This document shows positions 31,628-40,329 of a stretch of DNA of 64,000 bases, in pieces; within the stretch, counting starts at the first letter, position 1; each line of letters begins with the position of its first letter. Under the pieces are notes generated by a model. It saw only the letters and a program-made list of their open reading frames with translations. It was not told where the DNA came from and did no database searches. This DNA is from Bacillota bacterium. GTDB lineage: Bacteria > Bacillota > Clostridia > Christensenellales > Aristaeellaceae. A program made the position numbers and the translations under genes. The stretch covers positions 1-64,000 of the forward strand of contig JAEWVC010000107.1 of the NCBI GenBank assembly GCA_023459275.1, read 5' to 3'.

Positions 31628-32839
31628 ATGCGCGAAATCGTGCTGTATGAAGAAAACGGCCGGCGCCACGCCGCTCTTTTGGAGGAAGGCGCGCTTTGCG
31701 AATACCGTGTTTCGCCTTTGGAGGCGTCCTCCTCCCTGGCCGGAGCCATCCTGAAGGGCCGGGTGGAGCGGGTCCTCCCCGGTATGGACGCGGCTTTTGT
31801 GCAGGCAGGCCTTTCCAAAAACGGCTTCCTGCCTTTCAAGGAAGCGGGAGATTCGGCAAAAGATCAGGCGGAGCGGCAGCTCAAAGCAGGCCAGGAGGTG
31901 CTCGTCCAGGTCAAAAAGGACCCGGTGGGGGAAAAAGGCGCGTATTTGACGCGGGATATCACCTTTCCGGGAACCTATGTCATTTTTATGCCGTACAGCA
32001 GGTTTGTGGGGGTTTCGAAGCGGGTACAAAAGGAAGAGGAGCGTGTTGCCCTTCTTTCCCTGGGCCGCGAGATTGCCCCCAAAGATACGGGGCTGGTGAT
32101 GCGTTCCGCAGCGCTTGGTGCCGGACGGGAAGAGATCCTATTGGAGCTTGATGGCCTCATAGATGCCTGGAATGAAGTGGAAAAACGGTATCCAACGGAA
32201 AAAGCGCCGAAGCTTTTGTGGCAAAGCCCGGACCCTTTGACGGAGATGATCCGGGAATACCAGGCCAGGGGGATCGGCAGGATCACCACCAACGCAGAGG
32301 GCCTTGAAGCCGGGGGCGTGAATATCCAGTATCAAAAGGACACCGATTTGCTGGTCTCCTTTGGCATCGCGGCTCAGGTGGAAAAGGCGCTGCACCGCAA
32401 GGTGTGGCTCAAAAGCGGCGGGTACCTGATTTTTGATCTGTGCGAAGCCATGACGGTCATTGATGTCAACACCGGCAAATTCACAGGCAAAAAGCTGCTT
32501 GAGGAGACCATATTCGCCCTCAATGCGGAGGCCTGCCAGGAGATCGCAAGGCAGATCCGCCTTCGGAACCTGGGGGGCATCCTGATCATTGATTTCATTG
32601 ATATGGGGGAGGAACAGCACCGCCAAGCCCTGCTGGAAGCCCTGAAAAGCGAGCTACAAAAGGACCGGGTGAAGACGGTGGTTCACGGCTATACCTCCCT
32701 GGGGCTTGTGGAATGCACCCGGAAGAAAACCAGCCCGCCTTTGCACGAAACCCTCACGGCTCCATGCCCCCGCTGCATGGGCGGAGGCCGCATAAGCAGG
32801 CAAAACGGGCGGGAAGGAGAAACATCCAACCATGAGTGA
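31628..32839 (+). CDS. rng: Ribonuclease G/E family protein
   Basis: A 403-residue single-strand endoribonuclease of the RNase G type, acting in rRNA maturation or mRNA decay. An S1-like domain (GRVERVLPGMDAAFVQAGL near residues 44-62) is followed by the catalytic DNase I-like region with DVNTGKF near 279-285 and the metal aspartate in IIDFIDM near 320-326. The zinc-link at the C terminus is CPRCMGGGR. It lacks the long RNase E scaffold tail. In many Firmicutes rplU and rpmA follow this gene; here miaB follows, overlapping by eight bases. Confidence 0.9.
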   Translation: MREIVLYEENGRRHAALLEEGALCEYRVSPLEASSSLAGAILKGRVERVLPGMDAAFVQAGLSKNGFLPFKEAGDSAKDQAERQLKAGQEVLVQVKKDPVGEKGAYLTRDITFPGTYVIFMPYSRFVGVSKRVQKEEERVALLSLGREIAPKDTGLVMRSAALGAGREEILLELDGLIDAWNEVEKRYPTEKAPKLLWQSPDPLTEMIREYQARGIGRITTNAEGLEAGGVNIQYQKDTDLLVSFGIAAQVEKALHRKVWLKSGGYLIFDLCEAMTVIDVNTGKFTGKKLLEETIFALNAEACQEIARQIRLRNLGGILIIDFIDMGEEQHRQALLEALKSELQKDRVKTVVHGYTSLGLVECTRKKTSPPLHETLTAPCPRCMGGGRISRQNGREGETSNHE

Positions 32840-34247
32840 AAAAGCGCCGGTGCTGGTAACGCCGGAGGAACTTACGCAGCAGGAAGCGTTTATGGACCTG
32901 GTCAGGAAGCATCCCGCCCGGCCCGCCTCCTTTCATATTGTCACCTTTGGCTGCCAGATGAACGTGCACGACAGCGAAAAGCTGGCGGGGATGCTCAAAG
33001 CCATGGGCATCCCGGAAGCTCCCTCCAAGGAAGAAGCGGGGTTTGTGGTCTACAATACCTGCTGCGTCCGTGATAATGCCGAGCGCAGGGCGCTTGGGAA
33101 TGTGATCTGGCTTAAGGAGCTGAAAAAGAAAAACCCCGCGCTTTTGACCGGCGTCTGCGGCTGCATGATCCAGCAGCAGGGCATGGCGGAGAAGCTTTTG
33201 CGGCAGTATAAATTCATCGACCTTGCCTTTGGCACCCACAACCTGCACCGCTTCCCGGAGATCCTCTACCGTGAGCTGGAAAGTGCAAGACCTGTGGTGG
33301 AGGTTTGCGCCCAGGAAAACCTTATCGCGGAAGGCCTGCCCATCCGGCGTCTGACGACGTACCAAGCCTACATGACCATCATGTACGGCTGCAACAACTT
33401 CTGCTCCTTCTGCATTGTGCCCTATGTCCGGGGGCGGGAACGCTCCCGGAGCCCGGAGAGCATCCTTGGGGAGGCGCAAAGCCTCGCCAAGAGCGGCGTG
33501 AAAGAGATCATGCTCCTGGGGCAGAACGTAAACTCCTATGGAAGCGGCCTGGAAGGGGCCATAAGCTTTCCAGAGCTGCTTGAAAGATTGGACGGTATCG
33601 GCATCCCGCGCATCCGCTTCATGACTTCCCACCCCAAGGACCTGTCGCCGGAACTGATTAGGGTGATGGCGAACAGCCGCCACATCTGCCCCCACTTCCA
33701 TCTGCCGGTGCAATCAGGGGACGATGAAATCCTCAAGGCCATGAACAGGCGCTATACCAGGGAGCAGTATTTGCAAAAACTTGACGCATTGCGAAACGCT
33801 GTTCCAGGCATCGGCGTTACCACCGACCTGATCGTCGGTTTTCCGGGGGAGACGGAGGCACAGTTTCAAAACACCCTGTCCCTTGTCAGGGAAGCGCGGT
33901 TTGACGCCGCTTTTACCTTTATCTATTCTCCCAGGGAGGGCACCAGGGCGGCAACCATGGACGGGCGCGTGTCCGCCGCAGTTGCCGCGGACCGGATCAA
34001 GCGGCTGATTGCAGCCCAGGAAGCCATTACAGCTGAAATTCACCAAAGCCTCATTGGTATAAAAGAAGAAGTATTGGTGGAGAGCCTCTCCAGGCGGGAC
34101 GCAAGGCAGGTATCCGGCAAAGGAATACGGAATATCACCATCAGTTTTCCGGGCGGGCAGGAGGATATCGGAAAAATCATCCCTGTGCGGATTACTTCTT
34201 CCGGTGTCACCACCCTTCGGGGCGAACGCATTGAAAAAGGAGAATAA
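32832..34247 (+). CDS. miaB: tRNA-2-methylthio-N6-dimethylallyladenosine synthase
   Basis: A 471-residue methylthiotransferase that adds a methylthio group to i6A37 of tRNAs; MiaA, encoded at 39369-40307, makes its substrate. The N-terminal MTTase domain carries cluster cysteines in TFGCQMNVHDSEKL, NTCCVRDNAE and CGCM; the radical SAM cluster is GCNNFCSFCIVPYVRG near 180-195. HLPVQSGDDEILKAMNR and the C-terminal TRAM domain (from about 395) are present. An extra N-terminal ~35 residues precede the core, as is usual for Firmicutes MiaB. It is coupled to ylbF after two bases. Confidence 0.95.
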   Translation: MSEKAPVLVTPEELTQQEAFMDLVRKHPARPASFHIVTFGCQMNVHDSEKLAGMLKAMGIPEAPSKEEAGFVVYNTCCVRDNAERRALGNVIWLKELKKKNPALLTGVCGCMIQQQGMAEKLLRQYKFIDLAFGTHNLHRFPEILYRELESARPVVEVCAQENLIAEGLPIRRLTTYQAYMTIMYGCNNFCSFCIVPYVRGRERSRSPESILGEAQSLAKSGVKEIMLLGQNVNSYGSGLEGAISFPELLERLDGIGIPRIRFMTSHPKDLSPELIRVMANSRHICPHFHLPVQSGDDEILKAMNRRYTREQYLQKLDALRNAVPGIGVTTDLIVGFPGETEAQFQNTLSLVREARFDAAFTFIYSPREGTRAATMDGRVSAAVAADRIKRLIAAQEAITAEIHQSLIGIKEEVLVESLSRRDARQVSGKGIRNITISFPGGQEDIGKIIPVRITSSGVTTLRGERIEKGE

Positions 34248-34249
34248 AC

Positions 34250-34651
34250 GTGAAAACAGTCTTGGAACAAGCGGAAAAATTGGCCTCCTCCATTCTGGAC
34301 AGCGATGAATTCCTGGGTATGCGCCTGGCGGAGCAGGCCGTGACCCATGATCCGGAGGCTACCCGGCTGATTGCCGACTTTATCGAAAAGCGCCAGCGGG
34401 TGGAGGAATTGCTTTCCCAAAACGATCTGGACCAGGGAACCTTGGCTACGGCGGGAGATGAAATGGAGGAAGCGCAGCTACGTATGAACGAGTGCCCGCT
34501 GGTCCAAAAGATGCAGGCTGCCAGGGCCGACTTTACCAATATGATGAATCAGGTAAATGCCCTCATCCGTTTCGTGGTCACCGGGGAAACGGAGCAGCCC
34601 GAGGAGAGCTGCGCGGGTTCCTGCGAGACCTGCGACGGCTGCAAGCATTAA
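34250..34651 (+). CDS. ylbF: YlbF/YmcA (Ric) family protein with a C-terminal cysteine tail
   Basis: A 133-residue helical protein of the YlbF family. In Bacillus subtilis YlbF, YmcA and YaaT form a complex that binds 4Fe-4S clusters and affects RNase Y-dependent mRNA processing, competence and sporulation. The core (about 1-110) has helices with conserved LADFIEKRQR-like spacing. The tail ends with four cysteines as C-x3-C-x2-C-x2-C in ESCAGSCETCDGCKH, likely a metal or iron-sulfur ligand. The GTG at 34250 follows AAAAGGAG. Which Ric paralogue this represents is uncertain. Confidence 0.75.
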   Translation: MKTVLEQAEKLASSILDSDEFLGMRLAEQAVTHDPEATRLIADFIEKRQRVEELLSQNDLDQGTLATAGDEMEEAQLRMNECPLVQKMQAARADFTNMMNQVNALIRFVVTGETEQPEESCAGSCETCDGCKH

Positions 34652-34677
34652 ACAGACCAAAAACAAACCAAGGTCTA

Positions 34678-34706
34678 TTATCAGCATACCAAAGTCTATT
34701 TATGAT
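34678..34706 (+). promoter_or_regulatory. Possible promoter of mutS
   Basis: TTATCA (34678-34683) and TATGAT (34701-34706) with 17-base spacing lie in an A/T-rich gap that also holds two near-identical 14-base direct repeats (34667-34680, 34688-34701). Confidence 0.45.
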
Positions 34707-34726
34707 ACACAGGAGGCGTCAGCAGT

Positions 34727-37333
34727 ATGGCCAGCGTCACCCCCATGATGCAGCAGTACCTGCAGATCAAGGAGCAATACAAAGATTGCATTTTGTTTTT
34801 TCGCCTTGGCGATTTTTATGAAATGTTCTTTGAGGACGCCCATACCGCCTCCAGGGAGCTGGAACTGACGCTGACGGGAAAAGACTGCGGTCTGGAAGAG
34901 CGCGCGCCCATGTGCGGCGTTCCCTTCCACAGCGCCTCCGTCTACATTACAAGGCTGATTGAAAAGGGCTACAAGGTGGCCATCTGTGAGCAGATGTCCG
35001 ACCCGGCGCTGAGCAAGGGCCTGGTGGAGCGGGAAGTTGTAAGGATTGTGACCCCGGGCACCATTGTGGATTCCTCACTTTTGGAAGAACGTGAAAACCA
35101 TTTCCTGCTGTGCGTATACTTGAACGGTGTGACCGCAGGACTGGCCTTTGCGGATGTGAGCACAGGGGAGTTCTTCGTGCATCAGTTGGAGCCTTACCTG
35201 AACACGCTTCAGGACGAGGTGCTGCGCATACGCCCCAGCGAAATCATCACCAACGACTTGACCACCCTGCGGGAGTATATCGGAATAGATGTCTCCTGCA
35301 CAGAATACAGCCACGGGGCTTTTCAGCCCATGAAGGCCCATGAAGCGCTGATGACCCATTTTCATCTGTCCGATCTGTCGCCCTTGGGGCTGAAGGAGGA
35401 TTACAAGGCCGGGGCATTGGCTGCCGGGGCGCTGATGCTGTATCTTGACGAGACGCAGAAAAACGCGCTGGAGCACATCTCCGGCTTGCGCATCTACCCC
35501 AGTCATCAAACCATGCTTCTGGACCGAAGCGCCAGGCGCAACCTGGAACTGACGGAAAGCCTGCGGGGCCGCACGAAGAAGGGAACACTGCTTTGGCTGC
35601 TGGACCAGACCGCAACCGCCATGGGCGGGCGGCTGCTTCGAAGCTGGATCGAGCAGCCCCTGATTGACGTTGGGAAGATCAACCGGCGGCTCGACGCCGT
35701 GGCGGCCCTCGCGGACCAGCACGTTCTGACCATGTCCCTGGCGGAGGAACTGGGGGGCGTATACGATATTGAGCGGCTTTTGAGCCGCGTCTCCTACAAG
35801 AGCATCAGTGCCAGGGATTGCCTGGCATTGATGAGTTCGCTTAAAAAGGTACCCTCCATCAAGGAACTGCTGGCCTCCCTTCAGGATAGCTCCCTGCTTG
35901 CAGAGACTCAGGGGATGCTGAACCCCATGGAAAGCCTGACGGATTTGATCGCCAGGGCCATCCATCCGGACGCGCCCCTTTCCATTACCGAAGGCGGCAT
36001 CATCAGGGAGGGCTACAACCAGCGGCTGGACAGCCTGCGGGAAGCGGCCACCGGCGGCAAGCAGTGGGTGCTGGACCTGGAGGCGAGAGAACGCCAGGAA
36101 ACTGGGATCAAGAACCTTCGGATACAGTACAACAGGGTTTTCGGCTATTATATTGAAGTAACGAAATCTTATTACGACCTTGTGCCCCTTCGGTATGTCC
36201 GCAAGCAAACCCTGGCCAACTGCGAGCGGTACATCACACCGGAATTGCGGGAGATCGAGCAGAAGATCGTGGGCGCCCAGGAGCAGTCCGTCCGGCTGGA
36301 ACTGGAGCTTTTCACCACCATCAGGGAGCATATCGCCACCCTGATTGAGCCCATGCAGCAAACCGCGCTGGGCATCAAAACGCTGGACGCGCTGGTTTCC
36401 CTGGCCAGGGTGGCGGGGGAGAACCATTACGTCCGTCCCGCGATGACGGAGGACGGAAAGCTAACCATTCTGGACGGGCGCCATCCTGTGGTGGAGCAGA
36501 CGCTGAAGGACGGCGCTTTTGTCCCCAACGACACCTTCATGAACGGTGATGATCAGCGGATGCTCATTATCACAGGGCCTAATATGGCAGGAAAAAGCAC
36601 CTACATGCGCCAGGTAGCGCTGATCGTGCTCATGGCCCATATTGGCAGCTTCGTGCCAGCCAGGGAAGCTTCCATCCCCATTGTGGACAGGATCTTTACC
36701 AGGGTGGGCGCTTCTGACGACCTGGCCGGAGGCCAGTCCACCTTTATGGTGGAGATGTCCGAAATGGCCCATATCCTGAGGAACGCCACGTCCAAATCCC
36801 TGGTGATCCTGGATGAGATCGGCCGGGGTACCAGCACATTTGACGGGCTGTCCATCGCCTGGGCGGTGGTGGAATACCTGTGCGACAAGCAAAACGCCGG
36901 TGCAAAGACGCTGTTTGCCACCCATTACCACGAGCTTTCCGAGCTGGAAGGCAGGTTAAGCGGCGTTCAAAACTACTGTATCTCCGTCAAGGAGCACGGA
37001 GAGGACGTGATCTTTCTGCGCAAGATCATAAAGGGCGGCGCGGACAAAAGTTTCGGGGTGCATGTGGCGCGGCTGGCCGGCGTCCCGCAGCCTGTATTGA
37101 TGCGGGCTTATGAGATCCAGGCAAGGCTTGAGGCCTCGGATATCAACCAAAACACCATCGGCCAGAACATCCTGGAGGAGAACAAAAAAACAGGCAGCCA
37201 GCAGGTGGGCCTGTTCAATTTCGCGCAGACGGAACTGATGGAAGAGCTGCGCAGCATCGATGTGATGGCGCTGACACCTATGGACGCCATCAACCATCTC
37301 TTCCGGCTTCGGGAGAAGGCACGAAAGCTATAA
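34727..37333 (+). CDS. mutS: DNA mismatch repair protein MutS
   Basis: An 868-residue mismatch-recognition ATPase. The N-terminal mismatch-binding domain has FFRLGDFYEMFFEDA (the F-x-E wedge motif) near residues 22-36. The ATPase core has Walker A GPNMAGKSTYMRQ near 617-629, the DDLAGGQSTFMVEM signature region and Walker B LVILDEIGRGTSTFDG near 692-707, and THYHELSELE. Length is normal. It is followed by mutL after 11 bases, the usual clostridial order. Confidence 0.97.
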   Translation: MASVTPMMQQYLQIKEQYKDCILFFRLGDFYEMFFEDAHTASRELELTLTGKDCGLEERAPMCGVPFHSASVYITRLIEKGYKVAICEQMSDPALSKGLVEREVVRIVTPGTIVDSSLLEERENHFLLCVYLNGVTAGLAFADVSTGEFFVHQLEPYLNTLQDEVLRIRPSEIITNDLTTLREYIGIDVSCTEYSHGAFQPMKAHEALMTHFHLSDLSPLGLKEDYKAGALAAGALMLYLDETQKNALEHISGLRIYPSHQTMLLDRSARRNLELTESLRGRTKKGTLLWLLDQTATAMGGRLLRSWIEQPLIDVGKINRRLDAVAALADQHVLTMSLAEELGGVYDIERLLSRVSYKSISARDCLALMSSLKKVPSIKELLASLQDSSLLAETQGMLNPMESLTDLIARAIHPDAPLSITEGGIIREGYNQRLDSLREAATGGKQWVLDLEARERQETGIKNLRIQYNRVFGYYIEVTKSYYDLVPLRYVRKQTLANCERYITPELREIEQKIVGAQEQSVRLELELFTTIREHIATLIEPMQQTALGIKTLDALVSLARVAGENHYVRPAMTEDGKLTILDGRHPVVEQTLKDGAFVPNDTFMNGDDQRMLIITGPNMAGKSTYMRQVALIVLMAHIGSFVPAREASIPIVDRIFTRVGASDDLAGGQSTFMVEMSEMAHILRNATSKSLVILDEIGRGTSTFDGLSIAWAVVEYLCDKQNAGAKTLFATHYHELSELEGRLSGVQNYCISVKEHGEDVIFLRKIIKGGADKSFGVHVARLAGVPQPVLMRAYEIQARLEASDINQNTIGQNILEENKKTGSQQVGLFNFAQTELMEELRSIDVMALTPMDAINHLFRLREKARKL

Positions 37334-37344
37334 AGGAGGCATAC

Positions 37345-39351
37345 ATGCGGCCTATTGAAAAGCTGTCCGCGGAGGTCATTGGCAAAATAGCCGCCGGCGA
37401 AGTAGTGGAGCGCCCCGCTTCCGCCATCAAGGAAATGGTGGAAAACAGCATGGACGCAGGTGCCAGCGCCGTGACCATTGAGATCAGGGATGGGGGAATC
37501 AGCTATATTAGGGTCACGGACAACGGCAGCGGCATTCCCCAGCCGCAGATCCGGATGGCCTTTGAACGCCACGCCACCAGCAAGATCGTTTCGGCAGAGG
37601 ATTTGCACCACGTGGAAACCCTGGGCTTCCGGGGTGAGGCGCTTGCCTCCATCGCCGCGGTGAGCCGCGTTACCTTAACCACCCGGGTGAAGGGCGAGGA
37701 AAGCGGCGTGACGGTGGTCAACGAAGGGGGAATCATCAGGGAGATCCGGGAAGCGGCCTGCCCGGAGGGGACAACTTTTGCGGTACGCGATCTGTTCTAC
37801 AATACCCCCGTGCGCCTGAAATTTTTAAAAAAACCGGCGGCTGAGGCCGCGTTTGTCTCCGATTTGGTGATGCGCCTGATCCTGTCCAATCCCTCCGTAT
37901 CCTTCCGGCTATTAAGCCAGGGGAAAACGGTGTACCACAGCCCCGGAGACGGCAAGCTGGAATCCGCCGTGTTCAGTATATACGGCAAGGAGATGCTCAA
38001 ATCCATGCGCTTTCTCTCCGGAGGTTCCCAGGGGGTGTGGGCGGAGGGGTACGTGGGCATCGGCGACAGCGCCAGGGGCAACCGCAGCCATCAATCCTTC
38101 TTTATCAACGGGCGGTACATGAAAAGCGCGCTTTTGTCCAACGCCTTGGAGCAGGGCTGCAGGGAGCGGGTCACCATCGGCCATTTTCCCACCTGCGTGT
38201 TGCATTTGAAGATGCCCTTGGAAGCGGTGGATGTAAACGTGCATCCCAACAAACTGGAGGTCCGCTTCCAAAATGAGAACGGTGTGTTTGAAAGTCTGCG
38301 GGACCTGATCCAGGAAGCGCTGGCCAAGGATGAAGCGCTGAGGAACATTCCTGAAATGGAACTGAATCCGGAAAAAGAGGGCACACATCCGTTTCCGAAC
38401 CAGGTCATCTTGCAGGAAAAAGCAGCAAATAATGTAGAATCCGATACTAATGGACCAAATTCTATAAACAGTGATCTATCCAAGATGGACAATAGACCGA
38501 AGTATGATATTGAAACCGGCACATATGAACCAAAGTCTGATTTTCCTCAAGCCATTCATCCCCCAATTGCGATACCTGTCCGTGGGGAAGGACATGCCCC
38601 TGTGCTGCGGGAAACGTATCCGCCTATCTATAGGAAACCAGCTTTCCCCGCAACAGCGCATGATATTGGTACCATATCCTCCGCTCCTTCTGAGGACCGC
38701 CCGGCGGGTGGGGAAAGCGCCGCAACGGTTCAGGAAAAGCTGGAGGCAATCCCTGTGCTGCCTGAAAAGGATGCAAGACCCGACCTGAATATTCTGGGTG
38801 TGGTGTTTCAAACCTATATTCTTATTGAATACGGAGATCAGCTATTGCTCATTGACCAGCATGCCGCCCATGAGCGCCTTCTTTTTGATCAGATGATGCT
38901 GGCCTATGATCAGCACAAAGCCGCCCAAACGCTGCTGGCACCCCAGGTGGTGGCATTGACCCACCGGGAGCTGAACACACTGGAGGAAAATCTGGAGGCG
39001 CTTTCGGAAACGGGCTTTGAAATCGCTCCGTTTGGGGATCATGCCATTCAGATACGGGCCGTCCCCGTGATCCTTGGGCAGCCCCAGGCAAAAAGCTTTC
39101 TCACGGAACTTTTGGATGAGTTGGAGTCCATGCGTGGCCTGAATACTCTGGAAAAGCGGCGCACAGCGATCCTACAAATGGCCTGCAAGCGCGCCGTCAA
39201 AGGGGGAGAGCGCCTTCCCCGGGTGGAGATTGAGGACCTGGTGCGCCGCGCCACGGAATCCGGCGTGACGCCTACCTGTCCCCATGGCCGGCCCCTGGTT
39301 ATTTCCATCACGCGCCTGGATCTGGATAAACGGTTCAAGCGCATCCAATAG
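37345..39351 (+). CDS. mutL: DNA mismatch repair protein MutL
   Basis: A 668-residue MutL. The N-terminal GHKL ATPase has KEMVENSMDAGAS, VTDNGSGI and GFRGEALASIAAV. A poorly conserved linker (about 335-475) leads to the C-terminal dimerisation/endonuclease domain, with DQHAAHERLLFD near residues 508-519. In the endonuclease motif DQHA(x)2E(x)4E the last acidic position is Asp here. The CPHGRPLVI motif near the C terminus (about 648) is also typical of nicking MutL proteins. The ATG follows AAAGGAGG. Confidence 0.96.
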   Translation: MRPIEKLSAEVIGKIAAGEVVERPASAIKEMVENSMDAGASAVTIEIRDGGISYIRVTDNGSGIPQPQIRMAFERHATSKIVSAEDLHHVETLGFRGEALASIAAVSRVTLTTRVKGEESGVTVVNEGGIIREIREAACPEGTTFAVRDLFYNTPVRLKFLKKPAAEAAFVSDLVMRLILSNPSVSFRLLSQGKTVYHSPGDGKLESAVFSIYGKEMLKSMRFLSGGSQGVWAEGYVGIGDSARGNRSHQSFFINGRYMKSALLSNALEQGCRERVTIGHFPTCVLHLKMPLEAVDVNVHPNKLEVRFQNENGVFESLRDLIQEALAKDEALRNIPEMELNPEKEGTHPFPNQVILQEKAANNVESDTNGPNSINSDLSKMDNRPKYDIETGTYEPKSDFPQAIHPPIAIPVRGEGHAPVLRETYPPIYRKPAFPATAHDIGTISSAPSEDRPAGGESAATVQEKLEAIPVLPEKDARPDLNILGVVFQTYILIEYGDQLLLIDQHAAHERLLFDQMMLAYDQHKAAQTLLAPQVVALTHRELNTLEENLEALSETGFEIAPFGDHAIQIRAVPVILGQPQAKSFLTELLDELESMRGLNTLEKRRTAILQMACKRAVKGGERLPRVEIEDLVRRATESGVTPTCPHGRPLVISITRLDLDKRFKRIQ

Positions 39352-39368
39352 CAAGGAGGCGACTTTTT

Positions 39369-40307
39369 GTGGCCAAGCCTCCCCTGATCGTACTTGCCGG
39401 GCCCACGGCCAGCGGCAAGACCGCCCTGTCCATTGCTTTGGCCCATGCCTTGGGCGGCGAGATCATCGCCATGGATTCCATGCAGGTCTACCGCGGCATG
39501 GACATCGGCACCGCCAAGCCTTCCATGGCGGAGCGGGAGGGGATCCCGCATCACATGCTGGATGTGGCAGAGCCCGGGGATGCGTTTTCTGTAGCCGAGT
39601 ATGTGGGACAGGCGAAGGTATGTATAGATGGCGTTTATCGGCGGGGGAATATACCGTTTCTTGCCGGCGGCACCGGACTGTACTTAAAGGCCCTGACATC
39701 GGTCATGACCTTGGGGGAAACCCGGGGGGATGACGCCCTGCGCAGCCATTTTGCAGCGCTTTCGGAGCAGGAAAATGGGAAAGCGCTCCTGCATGAGATG
39801 CTCCAAAAGGCCGACCCCATTACCGCGGGCCGGCTGCACCCCAACGATGTCCGGCGCGTGATACGCGCGCTGGAAGTGCTGGAGCTGACGGGGAAGCCCA
39901 TCTCCGCCCAGCAGCCAAGCCCGGCGGCGGAGTGCCCGTACAGCCTGTGCATCCTGGGGCTTTCCTGGAACCGGGAGACGCTTTACCGGCGCATTGAAAA
40001 ACGGGTGGATGCCATGATGGACGCGGGGCTTCTGCGGGAAATAGAAGGCCTGCTGGCGAGGGGCGTGTCCCCGGCCTGCCAGGCCATGCAGGGCCTGGGC
40101 TACAAGGAGTTGGTTCCGGTGCTTTTGAGAGGGAAGTCCCTTTCGGAAGCCGTGGAAACCATCAAACTGGGTACAAGACACTATGCCAAGCGCCAGATGA
40201 CTTGGTTTAAGCGTACCGAGGGAATCCTTTGGCTGGACGGTGAAGAACGCGGCCTTCAGGAGCGGGCGCTGGATCACATTCGGACTTTTCTTGGCCCGGA
40301 CCATTAA
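39369..40307 (+). CDS. miaA: tRNA dimethylallyltransferase
   Basis: A 312-residue enzyme that adds a dimethylallyl group to A37 of tRNAs reading U-starting codons. The P-loop is AGPTASGKTALS near residues 10-21; AMDSMQVYRGMDIGTAKP near 34-51 and GTRHYAKRQMTWFKR near 265-279 are family landmarks. The GTG at 39369 follows AAGGAGG. It follows mutL directly, the common Firmicutes order; hfq, often next, is not present here. Confidence 0.96.
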   Translation: MAKPPLIVLAGPTASGKTALSIALAHALGGEIIAMDSMQVYRGMDIGTAKPSMAEREGIPHHMLDVAEPGDAFSVAEYVGQAKVCIDGVYRRGNIPFLAGGTGLYLKALTSVMTLGETRGDDALRSHFAALSEQENGKALLHEMLQKADPITAGRLHPNDVRRVIRALEVLELTGKPISAQQPSPAAECPYSLCILGLSWNRETLYRRIEKRVDAMMDAGLLREIEGLLARGVSPACQAMQGLGYKELVPVLLRGKSLSEAVETIKLGTRHYAKRQMTWFKRTEGILWLDGEERGLQERALDHIRTFLGPDH

Positions 40308-40329
40308 AGAGCAGCAGAAGGGCGGCGGA

